Below are positions 1-8,370 of a stretch of 39,336 nt of DNA, in pieces. The notes under the pieces are model-generated. The model was given only the letters and a program-made list of their open reading frames with translations. It was not told the origin of the DNA and ran no database searches. Source of the DNA: Brevibacillus borstelensis (GTDB lineage Bacteria; Bacillota; Bacilli; Brevibacillales; Brevibacillaceae); NCBI RefSeq assembly GCF_003710865.1, contig NZ_RHHO01000044.1, forward strand, positions 1 to 39,336. Reading direction: 5' to 3'. Numbering within the stretch: position 1 is the first letter of the stretch; each line of letters opens with the position of its first letter. The position numbers and the translations under genes were made by a program.

Positions 1-53
1 ATTTCTTACTTGCCAAAAACATTCATAAGTTTCCAATCTGCATTGTTACTATA

Positions 54-113
54 AAAAACTCTATCTCTCCATAAGCTCACCGTCTCCAGTGATTTAGAAG
101 AGATAGAGTTTTT
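54..113 (-). terminator. Intrinsic terminator of the flaG-fliD-fliS-fliT operon
   Basis: A 15-bp perfect inverted repeat (54-68 with 99-113) flanks a 30-nt loop. On the minus strand its 3' arm ends the transcript just past fliT with a short U-rich run. The upstream arm overlaps the fliT stop codon at 112-114, so the stop lies inside the terminator. Confidence 0.8.
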
Positions 114-471
114 ACTTCTTGGAGTCAAAAAACGCGCCAAAAGCATTCGGTCCAGCATCGTGGTAAGTATTCATTGCTGTTTTACTCCGTTGTATTTCAG
201 TAAGCTTCTTTTGTACCGCTTGCATACGATTTGAAATGATCGGCATGATACGCTGGTTGATGTCATGTATTTGGGCCAATGATATCTTGTTCGCATCTGA
301 GAGTGGGGAACCGGCGGAAATCAACGTATCAATCTTCCTCATCATTTTTTCCCGCTCATCTAAATATAACAACCACTTGTCTGGATCACTATCTGATTGC
401 ATGACTTCCTGCTCCAGCTGAATAGTCAGCTGGAGCATTTCCTCCACAATTCCATCCATTTGGAAAACCAT
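112..471 (-). CDS. fliT: FliT-like flagellar export chaperone
   Basis: A small, helical, charged protein of about 119 residues at the end of the flaG-fliD-fliS operon, where Bacillus carries fliT. The family is known to chaperone the filament cap protein FliD. I see no catalytic motif; the call rests mainly on position, size and helical composition, because FliT sequences diverge strongly. An in-frame ATG at 486 overlaps the fliS stop (ATGA), but GAGGAG lies 7 nt before the ATG at 471, so I chose 471. The operon terminator overlaps the stop codon. Alternative: another small flagellar chaperone with the same role. Confidence 0.7.
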   Translation of the reverse strand: MVFQMDGIVEEMLQLTIQLEQEVMQSDSDPDKWLLYLDEREKMMRKIDTLISAGSPLSDANKISLAQIHDINQRIMPIISNRMQAVQKKLTEIQRSKTAMNTYHDAGPNAFGAFFDSKK

Positions 472-482
472 GCTACTGCTCC

Positions 483-860
483 TCATCTTTGCTTCTTCGC
501 CAACAACATAGCTTCTTTCCAGGTGTCCCGGAATTGGACAAAATAATCTTCCACTTCTGTTAAAATAGAAGCATCCTTCCGCATGTTAGCCTCAATCATC
601 CGGTGGAGCATATAGTCATACATTTTTTCAAGTTCCCCGGAAATGGGATAGTCTTTGTTTAAAGTGGACAGTAGCTCGTACAAGATGTTTTGCACTTTCA
701 AACAATTTTCATGTGCTTTTACGACATTCTTTTCATCTATGGCACTTTTTGCTTGCTTAATAAACTTGATCGCCCCATTGTAAAGCATGAGCGTCAATTC
801 CCCAGGAGTAGCTGTCGTCACCTGATTGGACTGATAGGTCTGAGCAGCATTATGTAACAT
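483..860 (-). CDS. fliS: Flagellar export chaperone FliS
   Basis: About 125 residues with the family signature near the N terminus, TATPGELTLMLYNGAIKF, followed by an all-helical bundle. FliS binds the C-terminal part of flagellin in the cytoplasm, prevents premature polymerisation and delivers it to the export gate. The length matches the family. The start at 860 is preferred over the ATG at 866 because AGGGAG is 8 nt away from it and only 2 nt from 866. It sits 9-15 nt downstream of fliD and is probably co-transcribed with flaG, fliD and fliT from the sigma-D-type promoter at 2803-2830. Confidence 0.93.
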   Translation of the reverse strand: MLHNAAQTYQSNQVTTATPGELTLMLYNGAIKFIKQAKSAIDEKNVVKAHENCLKVQNILYELLSTLNKDYPISGELEKMYDYMLHRMIEANMRKDASILTEVEDYFVQFRDTWKEAMLLAKKQR

Positions 861-875
861 CTGCATCTCTCCCTG

Positions 876-2414
876 CTATTGTTGACCAAGCATTTGCGCG
901 AACCAGTTGCCTTGGGACTGGAACTTGGACATCGCTTTTTCCATCGCAGTAAACTGTTTCCAATAGCGATCCTCGATCATTTTTAGGCGGTCTTCCCACA
1001 TATTGATCTCTTTATTTGTCTCTTTGATTCCACGGCCAATCACGCTGTCATCAACAAGAAAAGTTGAACTGCCTGCTTCATTCGTCACTCTGTCTATTAC
1101 TTTGGTCAGTTGAGTATAGAGCCGCTCGGCAATACCGCTTTCGTTGAACTTGGTTGCAGGATCGTTGCTTGAACTGTAATTGGTAAACAGCTTTAATACA
1201 TCTTCCCCATTATTGCTGATCGCTTCACGCAATTTTGTTTCGTTAATGTAAAGCTTCCCGTTCTCTTGGTAAGCATATTTGCCGCTAGGCGGACCACCAA
1301 TGCCGATCTCAGACAATGTGTCAAATTTTTCATTGACTCCAGCAACCTTCAATGGCGCACTGATGGCGTAACGCATTTGATCCAGGCCCGATTTTAAAAT
1401 CGGATCACGCAGCAGAATACCGCTCTTGGCCATCGCCTCCAGCTTTTCCGCCGTTTTTTCCGGCAGTTCTTCTTTTTCTTCATCCAGTAATGGCTTGTAG
1501 CTTCTGTACTTAGGTTCGGAGATTTTTGCATTGATCTTTTCGATCACTTCATTATATTTGTCCACGAACCCTTTGATTTGGTTAAAGATGGCATCCTCAT
1601 CCGTTTTTGTATTGACGATGACAGGAGAACCGCCATTGGTTCCCTTAATGGTAAAATCAATGCCGTCAAAAGATACCGTATTTGTGGCCGTTTCCATCCT
1701 TACTCCGTTAATGTAAACGATACCCTTTTCTCCATCCGTTCTCAGTGATGAATCTACGCTGCCGCTAATCTTTAATTTTCCGCTTGTTCCATCTGGATCG
1801 GCAGTAAAATTTACGGAGAAAAACTTATTGTCTTTGCTGGAATCACTCGGATCAACACCGGTCAGTTCCGCACCGGACTTAGAGGTAAAAACTAACGATC
1901 CATTCACGAAGCTCGCTTCAATTAGAGCATGCTTATCCGTACTTTGTGCTGCTAGCTTTTCATTAATACTGGTAATCGAATCATTGACATCGATAGCAAT
2001 GTCTACCCCGTTAATTGTTAAGGTGCCTTTTGCACCAAGGGCTTGACCCTTGTCAACTACATTATCAAGTTCAATTGATACGCCAGCCGGACTCTCTGCT
2101 TTAGCCAACTTTTCAACGTTCACGGAATACGTGGCGAATTGCGGAATACCTGAAATCTTGGTAGACACAAGCCCGTCATTTTCGGAAAAAGCGACCTTCT
2201 TTTTGAAGTTAGAAGAATACCGCACCGCTTCAACCGATTTTCTCAGTTCGTCAAGCAGCTTGTTCATTTCGCGATAGGTATCGCGCTTCCACTCGTCCGT
2301 TTGCTTTTTTCTGATCAACCGATTGACAGGCTCGCGTTGAGCCTTCATCAAATCTTTGATCATTTTCTCTGTGTCTAAACCGGAAGCCATTCCCGTAAAT
2401 CGAATGGGAGACAT
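876..2414 (-). CDS. fliD: Flagellar filament cap protein FliD (hook-associated protein 2)
   Basis: About 512 residues. The N terminus (IRFTGMASGLDTEKMIKDLM) is the typical FliD_N sequence and the C terminus is a long helical region, as in FliD_C. FliD forms the cap at the tip of the filament that folds flagellin subunits into place, and can also act as an adhesin. The central part has beta-rich repeats (for example GTLTINGVDIAIDVNDS) typical of the exposed FliD domains. The start is the ATG at 2414: AGGAGG lies 8 nt upstream, and the longer reading frame begins with an unlikely TTG. It lies between flaG and fliS, as in Bacillus. Confidence 0.95.
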   Translation of the reverse strand: MSPIRFTGMASGLDTEKMIKDLMKAQREPVNRLIRKKQTDEWKRDTYREMNKLLDELRKSVEAVRYSSNFKKKVAFSENDGLVSTKISGIPQFATYSVNVEKLAKAESPAGVSIELDNVVDKGQALGAKGTLTINGVDIAIDVNDSITSINEKLAAQSTDKHALIEASFVNGSLVFTSKSGAELTGVDPSDSSKDNKFFSVNFTADPDGTSGKLKISGSVDSSLRTDGEKGIVYINGVRMETATNTVSFDGIDFTIKGTNGGSPVIVNTKTDEDAIFNQIKGFVDKYNEVIEKINAKISEPKYRSYKPLLDEEKEELPEKTAEKLEAMAKSGILLRDPILKSGLDQMRYAISAPLKVAGVNEKFDTLSEIGIGGPPSGKYAYQENGKLYINETKLREAISNNGEDVLKLFTNYSSSNDPATKFNESGIAERLYTQLTKVIDRVTNEAGSSTFLVDDSVIGRGIKETNKEINMWEDRLKMIEDRYWKQFTAMEKAMSKFQSQGNWFAQMLGQQ

Positions 2415-2426
2415 GGGCAAATCCTC

Positions 2427-2768
2427 CTATCTTTTCTCATCTATAAGCAGTCCGATCATCTCATGCATTTTTGCGACCATATCCATTACTTTTTTGGACG
2501 GGATTTCTCTGATGACCTCATTGGTCTGGTCATTGATTACTTGAACATAGTATTCGTTTAAGTCTTCGTGAAGCGTAAATTTAATGTGGGAGCTGGTCAT
2601 TTGCAACCATTTGTTTATACCCGCAATCTCTGATTCAATTTCGCCGATACTTTGATGTTTATCTAGGGACGGTGGCGTCTTTTCTGCAGGCTGAGCAATG
2701 GAAGTATTCGCGGTTATGTCAGAATACGACTTCAACTTACCATAGCCATGGATTGAACCGACGTCCAT
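2427..2768 (-). CDS. flaG: FlaG-family flagellar protein
   Basis: About 113 residues. The C-terminal half (ISSHIKFTLHEDLNEY-type core, here TSSHIKFTLHEDLNEYYVQV, then a DQTNEVIREIPSKKVMDM helix) is the conserved FlaG/YvyC domain; the N-terminal third is variable. FlaG proteins influence filament length, but their exact role is unclear. The start at 2768 has AAGGAGG 7 nt upstream; the TTG two codons earlier is not credible. It is the first gene of the operon, directly behind the sigma-D-like promoter at 2803-2830. Confidence 0.88.
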   Translation of the reverse strand: MDVGSIHGYGKLKSYSDITANTSIAQPAEKTPPSLDKHQSIGEIESEIAGINKWLQMTSSHIKFTLHEDLNEYYVQVINDQTNEVIREIPSKKVMDMVAKMHEMIGLLIDEKR

Positions 2769-2802
2769 TGACAATCCTCCTTAGGATATTTTCCTATCAT
2801 AG

Positions 2803-2830
2803 TTATCGGTTTTTCGAGGAAAAAGCTTTA
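2803..2830 (-). promoter_or_regulatory. Sigma-D-type promoter of the flaG-fliD-fliS-fliT operon
   Basis: Reading the minus strand, TAAA, 16 nt and ACCGATAA match the flagellar sigma factor consensus (TAAA ... GCCGATAA/T). It ends about 35 nt before the flaG start. The 16-nt spacing is the same as in the hag promoter. Confidence 0.75.
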
Positions 2831-2879
2831 CTTCCCTTTTGCTAAAGCAGAGAATTCACAATTGTTTAAGTTGCATCCG

Positions 2880-3629
2880 TTATATGCCTTTTGTTGCTTT
2901 ATTCAAAAGAAGTGCCTCACACAAAAGAAAGTCTCTTTCATGATCTATATCGATACTTGCGTCTGCATCCATATAAAACGGTAGTGCCGGTTCAATATAA
3001 AAGGAATTCTGCTCCAAAAAACTGGCGCTTTCCAAAAAATAGATAGCACCATTTTGACGGACGACATGAGGCAGTTGCTGCCTTGGTTTGCTTAAGCTTT
3101 GCCTGTCTTTTAACGGGGTCAGCATTCCATTTTCCGCATAAAATGCCTTGTAAGGATGATGTTCGACCTCTGTCACACTGATCGTGCACCGCGACTTTGC
3201 TTTAAGGCTGCTCTCAATGCAATCTGTAAGGACCTTCTCGTCGCGCAACGGAGATGTCGGTTGTAGCAGCACAAAAAACTCCGGCAATTCTCCTTTTTTC
3301 AAGCAGTCTTCCAGAACGTGCCGAACGACATCTTCTGACGATGCCGTATCGGTTGCAAGCTCAATAGGCCTGTCAATCACTTCAGCTCCGGCTTCCAGAC
3401 TGAATTGCTTTATTTCCTGGTCTTCTGTGCTTACGATACACCGATCGATCAAGGGACATTGTGCTGCTGCTTCGATCGTGTAGTTTATGAGGGGTTTTCC
3501 CAGCAGCTTTCGGATGTTTTTCCGATGTACCCCTTTAGATCCGCCCCGCGCCGGAATAATCGCCAGAATCCTATTTTTGGCTATTTGATCAAAATATCTT
3601 GAAACTGTTTTTGCTTCGAAACTGCCCAT
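2880..3629 (-). CDS. neuA: Acylneuraminate cytidylyltransferase (CMP-nonulosonate synthetase)
   Basis: A 249-residue protein with the nucleotide-binding signature IIPARGGSKGVHRKNI at residues ~23-38, followed by GKPLINYTIEAA and LLQPTSPLR, all typical of the NeuA/LegF/PseF family. The enzyme activates a nine-carbon sialic-acid-like sugar with CTP to CMP-sugar, the donor for glycosylation. It is the last gene of the glycosylation operon and overlaps neuC by 49 nt. The ATG at 3629 has GGACGGAAG a few nt upstream; the family core only begins ~20 residues in, so the true start could be later at a non-ATG codon. The exact sugar (Neu5Ac, legionaminic or related) cannot be told from sequence. No clear terminator follows before flaG. 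Confidence 0.88.
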   Translation of the reverse strand: MGSFEAKTVSRYFDQIAKNRILAIIPARGGSKGVHRKNIRKLLGKPLINYTIEAAAQCPLIDRCIVSTEDQEIKQFSLEAGAEVIDRPIELATDTASSEDVVRHVLEDCLKKGELPEFFVLLQPTSPLRDEKVLTDCIESSLKAKSRCTISVTEVEHHPYKAFYAENGMLTPLKDRQSLSKPRQQLPHVVRQNGAIYFLESASFLEQNSFYIEPALPFYMDADASIDIDHERDFLLCEALLLNKATKGI

Positions 3630-4714
3630 ATACTTCCGTCCTCCAGTACATTCATGAATAATGAAGTACTATTGCCATGGCCAAAATTAAAGCATGGCTC
3701 CTTTTTTGTCATACCGGCAACCTTTTTTATTGCGTCCATGATTTCATCATAATCATTGCTTACGTGGTAAATCGTGTTATGGAAGAATCGGTTTTGTTGT
3801 CTGCTGCCAATATTGATTGTCGGCAAACCGTACACGGGAGCCTCATGAATGCCTGCACTGGAATTCCCGATAATAAAATCAGCATTTTTTAGCAAAGTTA
3901 AAAAGAACTCAAATCGTAGAGAAGGGAAAATTCGAAAACGGTTATTATTCTCCAGTCTTTTGTATTCCGCTAAAATATCATTGCTTCCCAAATCATTATT
4001 CGGATAAATGACAACGTAATTGAGGCCGCTGGAGATCAATGCCTTTACTAATTGATTCGCATTTTCTCTTATGCAATCAATTTCGGTAGTTACAGGATGA
4101 TACAAGACGACACCAAACTTTTCAAAATCGATCTCGTATCGCTTTCGGACCTGCTCAATAGTTGGCAACTGATCAGACAGCATAATATCAATATCAGGGG
4201 AACCAATCACAAAAATATTGCTGGTCTTCTCCCCCAGCTGCTCCAACCTTACCGCGGCTTGCGTGTTCGCTACAAAATGAATATGGGATAGTTTGGAAAC
4301 CGAATGGCGTATGGATTCATCAATGGTTCCCGACAATTCTCCCCCTTCGATGTGCGCCACCAAAATATTGTTTAGCGAGCCGACAATCGCTCCTGCTAGA
4401 GCTTCGACTCGATCTCCATGCACAACAATTAAATCAGGCCGATCCTCATGAATGAATCGTGAAAGTCCTCCAATAGTATTGGCTAATACCAAATCCATGG
4501 GCTCCCCATGGATTTGGTTTCTGAACGTATGAATGTTTGTAAAGCCCGCTTTGTATACCTCTTCAACTGTCAGTCCATATCGAGAGAGAGTATGCATGCC
4601 GGTAACAAAAATCTCACACTCAAACAAAGGAGATTCGTCAACAGCTCGCATTAAAGGCTTTAATTTTCCAAAGTCAGCTCGTGTCCCCGTAAGAAACAAT
4701 ATTTTTTTACCCAT
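3581..4714 (-). CDS. neuC: UDP-N-acetylglucosamine 2-epimerase, hydrolysing type (NeuC/LegG family)
   Basis: A 377-residue epimerase of the GT-B fold. Visible motifs are TGTRADFGKLKPLM at the N terminus, HGDRVEALAGA and HIEGGELSGTIDESIRHSVSKLSHIHF in the middle, and GNSSAGIHEAP in the C-terminal nucleotide-binding half. The family removes UDP from a UDP-HexNAc while inverting C2, giving ManNAc (NeuC) or the 6-deoxy di-N-acetyl analogue (LegG), the substrate of NeuB. It overlaps neuB by 8 nt and neuA by 49 nt, so translation is probably coupled. NeuC and LegG cannot be separated here without a phylogeny. Confidence 0.88.
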   Translation of the reverse strand: MGKKILFLTGTRADFGKLKPLMRAVDESPLFECEIFVTGMHTLSRYGLTVEEVYKAGFTNIHTFRNQIHGEPMDLVLANTIGGLSRFIHEDRPDLIVVHGDRVEALAGAIVGSLNNILVAHIEGGELSGTIDESIRHSVSKLSHIHFVANTQAAVRLEQLGEKTSNIFVIGSPDIDIMLSDQLPTIEQVRKRYEIDFEKFGVVLYHPVTTEIDCIRENANQLVKALISSGLNYVVIYPNNDLGSNDILAEYKRLENNNRFRIFPSLRFEFFLTLLKNADFIIGNSSAGIHEAPVYGLPTINIGSRQQNRFFHNTIYHVSNDYDEIMDAIKKVAGMTKKEPCFNFGHGNSTSLFMNVLEDGSIWAVSKQKQFQDILIK

Positions 4715-5741
4715 TCACATGCGCCCACCGAATTTGTTCATTTTGTTTTATTGGGGATAACGCCTTTTTGCCAAGAAGGCTGTTGAAATGCTCAGCTTTT
4801 ATCTCCCCTGTTCCAGGTCGCTTTACCCAGATGTTTTCCATGGACAGTTCTTCGCCAGCATGAATATCACGAATTGCCACGACGCAAGCATACGCGAAAT
4901 CGATCGTCGGCTGTTCTTCCTTCAGTACGTTTTTTCGGCCCCCGAGCGCTTGAAAGATGGCCCTGCTTCCTTCAATTAACTCTTTTAAGTCTGTCGGATC
5001 CATTGAAATGGATATGTCAGGACCAGGCCAGCTTTTATCGGAAGTAAAGTGACGTTCAAGAATTCTTGCACCTAAAGCTACTGCACCAAGGCTAGGATAG
5101 TTCGACAAAGAGTGATCGGATAATCCGAGAACCGCATCAGGAAAAGCCTGAGCCAGTTCTTCCAATGCTCCCAAGCGTACCTTATCGTAAGGCGTCGGAT
5201 AAATGCTTGTACAATGCAATAACGCAAAAGGCGTATTATGTTTGCGAAGGATCGCTACAGCCTTCTCTATGCTCTCCAGATTATTCATACCTGTACTTAA
5301 AATAACAGGCTTTCCATAGCGTGCAATATGTTCAATCAGGGGGTAATTGTTACACTCCCCTGAACCAATTTTGTATGCGGGAACGCCCAATTCCTCCAAT
5401 TGCACCGCTGCTGCTCTGGAAAAGGGGGTGCTTAGAAAAATCATGCCTTTCGCTTCTGTGTACTTTTTCAACTCTCGCTCTTCTTCTTTGGTTAAAGCAC
5501 AACGATTCATAATCTCCCAAATCGACTCTTTTGCGTTTCCCGGTATTACATTATTGGGGATCATCTCGTCGTCGACGACGTGAGTTTGAAATTTGACACA
5601 CTCGCATCCTACTGAAGCAGCATCGTCGATCATTTGTATAGCTTTATCAAAACTTCCCTCATGATTGATGCCTATTTCCGCGATTACCAAAGGGGGATGT
5701 TCTGGGCCAATCTTTCTGTTGCCAATTATCAATTCATTCAT
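4707..5741 (-). CDS. neuB: N-acetylneuraminate synthase family protein (nonulosonate synthase)
   Basis: A 344-residue protein. The N-terminal TIM-barrel NeuB domain shows VIAEIGINHEGSFDKA, CVKFQTH, KIGSGECNNYPLIEHIA, ILSTGMN and the ERHFTSDKSWPGPDISISMDP segment. A C-terminal SAF (antifreeze-like) domain starts near residue 285 (IRDIHAGEELSMENIWVKRPGTGEI). The enzyme condenses phosphoenolpyruvate with ManNAc or a related sugar to make a nonulosonic acid. It lies between maf and neuC. The Shine-Dalgarno is weak (GGGTGAT), which fits translation coupled to the upstream gene. Confidence 0.92.
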   Translation of the reverse strand: MNELIIGNRKIGPEHPPLVIAEIGINHEGSFDKAIQMIDDAASVGCECVKFQTHVVDDEMIPNNVIPGNAKESIWEIMNRCALTKEEERELKKYTEAKGMIFLSTPFSRAAAVQLEELGVPAYKIGSGECNNYPLIEHIARYGKPVILSTGMNNLESIEKAVAILRKHNTPFALLHCTSIYPTPYDKVRLGALEELAQAFPDAVLGLSDHSLSNYPSLGAVALGARILERHFTSDKSWPGPDISISMDPTDLKELIEGSRAIFQALGGRKNVLKEEQPTIDFAYACVVAIRDIHAGEELSMENIWVKRPGTGEIKAEHFNSLLGKKALSPIKQNEQIRWAHVNG

Positions 5742-5768
5742 AGGATCACCCGTTCATATTGGTCGTTG

Positions 5769-7640
5769 TTATGGAGTTGTGCTCTCCTTTTGAAGCAACA
5801 AAGCCTCTTGATAGGAATTCTTTATCAAAGGTGTTATTGTATTCATGTCTGATTCGCAGTTTTTTAGAAATGATGTAAAATCTTTTATTAATTTTCTTGC
5901 CTTTGCAAAGTTATCATGCTCAAATCTGATCTGATTAAACAATAACAATATTGCTTCAAACAAAAGCTGATTCATCGGCTGTAATAACAATCGATAAAAC
6001 TTGTTATCCTGTAATCTGTCAAACAGCTTGTCAAATTTAACGAAACATTTTCCGACACTTTTGCTATTAAAGGCTTCGATATTTCGTTCCATTTCTGCAA
6101 ACAAGTTTGTAAACGAATCACACAAGTTGATAAACTTTTCTTGTTCGGATAGCAGATGTTGTGTTTGTTTAATCAAATGTTCTAGATCGTAATCATTTCC
6201 AAGGGTAGTTAGCCACTCCTGTTCAACGACTTGCTTTTGTAGCCTCTCGTTAATTAATTTCTCAAGAGGTTCATATACCGTTCCTTTTATTCGTGCTCCA
6301 CCCTTGGTCGTATTGATTACCTCCCGGTCGGAAAGCTTGGCAATATGAGATTCCATTTCCTCTCTAAAGCTGTTCAACCCCCGGTTCGTGTATACATCGT
6401 TGCCTTCTACATCTTTGACAACAATAGCCTGCTCCATATGGGTAGTTGATAGCTCGTTATTAAATGCCATACCTTGGGCATATGTACGGTCTTGTGAATA
6501 TGCAAAGTTCTGGCCAGCTAATATGATAGGATTGCAGCCGAGCTTGTAAAGGAGTTGAAGAGTAATAATGGCAATTGATTTTGCGGGATTAACAAAGTCC
6601 ACCGGAGTGTCATTCAGTCTTTTTAATAGAAAGCTAGAAAAATAATCTCCTCCAACCATGAAATGCATCATCGGTCCGGGGTATTTCTGGACAGTTTCAT
6701 AACCTACCATACTCCCGTAAAACAAAGGAATATCAGTAATTCCTCTTTCGACTACTTTTGAGAATACAAGGTGGTTAGCCTCTTTTCCATCATAAGTACA
6801 TGCGGCGTCAGGAAAAATCCCGTTTTCAATTAAAGAATTGATGGCTGAACCTACAGAAAAGATATAGGCCAATCCGTTTTCTTTTATATAGCGAAGGTTT
6901 TCGTATTCCAGGTCCAGAGAAGGCCCTGCCGCAACCAATATCGCCGGCTTCCCTTGAAAACTCTGAGGCTTCTCATTAAGGATATTCGGCGTCTTCAGAG
7001 TGGTGGGTAAGTTGACAATACTATTTATCGGTTGGCGTTTTGAAAAAACTACGTTCGCGTATTGGTAGGCGGCATTTGTATACACGACATTTCGAAATTC
7101 GGCTACAAATTTCCTCGTTTTTTCTGTAAATATACGTTCGTAACTAGGGAGAATGATCAACATAACTTTTTCTTTTACCACATCCACAAAGTGGGTTAGG
7201 TTTTTAGAAATCGTTTCGGAACTATCCCCAAGGTACAGATTCCGTAAAAATTTCGGGTTCCAACTCTCCAGTTTCTTTTCAGCTGTCAACAACCGAAAAA
7301 AGTCCATCTCCGGTTCATACACAGAAAAAGAGACATCAGGGTGTTTCTCTATGAACCACTCGATATGGTACCCCATTCCAACACCATAAAAAAATACATG
7401 AGTATTTTTTTCTATATCCGAGTACTCAGCCATGATTTTTTCTGCTTCGGATACGGGATCGTACCTGCTATGTATATAGTTGATACCCTTCTCCGTCTGA
7501 ACAGACAGAGTCTCAGCTCCTGTTCGAGCTGATTCAACTTTTACTTTTTCCGAAATATCCTGTGCTTCCGCTTCTTTTACCATATTCCAGGCAGTAGGAA
7601 ATTTATTTTTTAAAAACACAACATTATCAATTAAGATCAT
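5769..7640 (-). CDS. Maf-family flagellin glycosyltransferase (DUF115 / MAF_flag10)
   Basis: A 623-residue protein. An N-terminal domain contains a Rossmann-like HVFFYGVGMGYHIEWF at ~81-96. The central DUF115 domain starts near residue 230 with GKPAILVAAGPSLDLEYENL and continues with FSVGSAINSLIENGIFPDAACTYDG and LAGQNFAYSQDRTYAQG. The C-terminal ~170 residues are helical. Motility accessory factor (Maf) proteins are known to attach nonulosonic acids to Ser/Thr of flagellin in the cytoplasm before export. Its place directly before neuB-neuC-neuA and next to hag fits that role. It overlaps the upstream gene by 14 nt; GAGGT precedes the ATG. Confidence 0.88.
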   Translation of the reverse strand: MILIDNVVFLKNKFPTAWNMVKEAEAQDISEKVKVESARTGAETLSVQTEKGINYIHSRYDPVSEAEKIMAEYSDIEKNTHVFFYGVGMGYHIEWFIEKHPDVSFSVYEPEMDFFRLLTAEKKLESWNPKFLRNLYLGDSSETISKNLTHFVDVVKEKVMLIILPSYERIFTEKTRKFVAEFRNVVYTNAAYQYANVVFSKRQPINSIVNLPTTLKTPNILNEKPQSFQGKPAILVAAGPSLDLEYENLRYIKENGLAYIFSVGSAINSLIENGIFPDAACTYDGKEANHLVFSKVVERGITDIPLFYGSMVGYETVQKYPGPMMHFMVGGDYFSSFLLKRLNDTPVDFVNPAKSIAIITLQLLYKLGCNPIILAGQNFAYSQDRTYAQGMAFNNELSTTHMEQAIVVKDVEGNDVYTNRGLNSFREEMESHIAKLSDREVINTTKGGARIKGTVYEPLEKLINERLQKQVVEQEWLTTLGNDYDLEHLIKQTQHLLSEQEKFINLCDSFTNLFAEMERNIEAFNSKSVGKCFVKFDKLFDRLQDNKFYRLLLQPMNQLLFEAILLLFNQIRFEHDNFAKARKLIKDFTSFLKNCESDMNTITPLIKNSYQEALLLQKESTTP

Positions 7641-8232
7641 GTCTGTCTACCTCAACAGAAGTCATTTTTTGCAATTGATCAGCGATCTCTTGAAATTTAG
7701 TCAAGATTTCAAACTGAATAATATCTCCCAACAGAATAAAATCCTGTTGTTCTACAGCTTCTTGCAGCATGCTTGTTTCATTTGTGAAATCAAAAGTCTT
7801 TTCATGAATGAATGGATCTGGAATCCTTTCTCTGTGCTCTTCGATGAATATTGCTGTTTGTTGGAACCATTGAATAGCTTCCACCAATTGACCAAGTTTG
7901 TTCCATGTCTCGGTATTTGGTGCTTTATAGCATTCCTCAGATAACCCTTGAAGTTCAGGGATTGCACGATCTAGATACTGGCAGGTTGTATCGAAAATAT
8001 CATGAAGCAATTCCGGAATCGTTACTAATACCGCTTCTGCACATTCAATTGTTGAAAAGTGCTCTTCCAAATAACTTTCCACATTGTTGTATACATTTAC
8101 ACCATCAATCTTCATATGACTGAGTACGAGATTATCTGATTGGGATATTTCCAACACTTTCCCCATGATCTGCGCAGCTGTTAATTCCTTGTTGTCACAA
8201 TAGTATTCTTGTCCGGAGATCACTAATCGCAT
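7627..8232 (-). CDS. Unknown acidic helical protein, first gene of the glycosylation operon
   Basis: About 201 residues, acidic and mostly helical. I see no signal peptide, membrane segment or catalytic motif, and I do not recognise the family. It begins MRLVISGQEYYCDNKELTAAQIM, a ubiquitin-like or small beta start, and then goes all-helical. GGGGG lies ~9 nt before the ATG at 8232; the in-frame ATG at 8247 has a poorer site. The 3' end overlaps the Maf gene by 14 nt, which implies coupled expression and suggests a role with Maf, perhaps as partner or flagellin chaperone. That is inference from position only. The sigma-D-like site at 8265-8292 is just upstream. Confidence 0.75.
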   Translation of the reverse strand: MRLVISGQEYYCDNKELTAAQIMGKVLEISQSDNLVLSHMKIDGVNVYNNVESYLEEHFSTIECAEAVLVTIPELLHDIFDTTCQYLDRAIPELQGLSEECYKAPNTETWNKLGQLVEAIQWFQQTAIFIEEHRERIPDPFIHEKTFDFTNETSMLQEAVEQQDFILLGDIIQFEILTKFQEIADQLQKMTSVEVDRHDLN

Positions 8233-8264
8233 ATGCCTTGCCCCCATTTCCGTTCTTATTTAAT

Positions 8265-8292
8265 ATATCGACAATCACCTCCAAACTAGTTA
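8265..8292 (-). promoter_or_regulatory. Candidate sigma-D promoter of the glycosylation operon
   Basis: On the minus strand TAAC, 16 nt and GTCGATAT resemble the flagellar promoter consensus (TAAA, GCCGATAT), with one mismatch in each box. Its spacing equals that of the hag and flaG promoters. It lies between the hag terminator arm and the first gene, and would give a leader of roughly 25 nt. Confidence 0.5.
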
Positions 8293-8310
8293 GCCACATT
8301 TCTTGGAAAG

Positions 8311-8333
8311 AAAAAAACATGGACTACTGACCA
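8311..8333 (-). terminator. 3' arm of the split hag terminator
   Basis: The 19 nt at 8311-8329 are the exact reverse complement of 9828-9846. Joined across the IS, with one CCA copy removed, they form a 19-bp stem with a 6-nt loop (ACCAAG) and a run of seven T: the intrinsic terminator of hag. The IS now separates this arm from the other by about 1.5 kb. Confidence 0.85.
8331..8333. repeat. Target-site duplication CCA, left copy
   Basis: CCA immediately before the left IS end (TGAACTGTGACC). The same triplet follows the right end at 9823-9825. A 3-bp duplication is usual for IS3-family elements. Confidence 0.85.
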
Positions 8334-8370
8334 TGAACTGTGACCCATAAGATGGACACTTTAAAAAAGT
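8334..8370. repeat. Left terminal inverted repeat of the IS
   Basis: Begins TGAACTGTGACCC and matches the reverse complement of the right end imperfectly over about 37 bp. The first 12 bp are identical. Confidence 0.8.
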
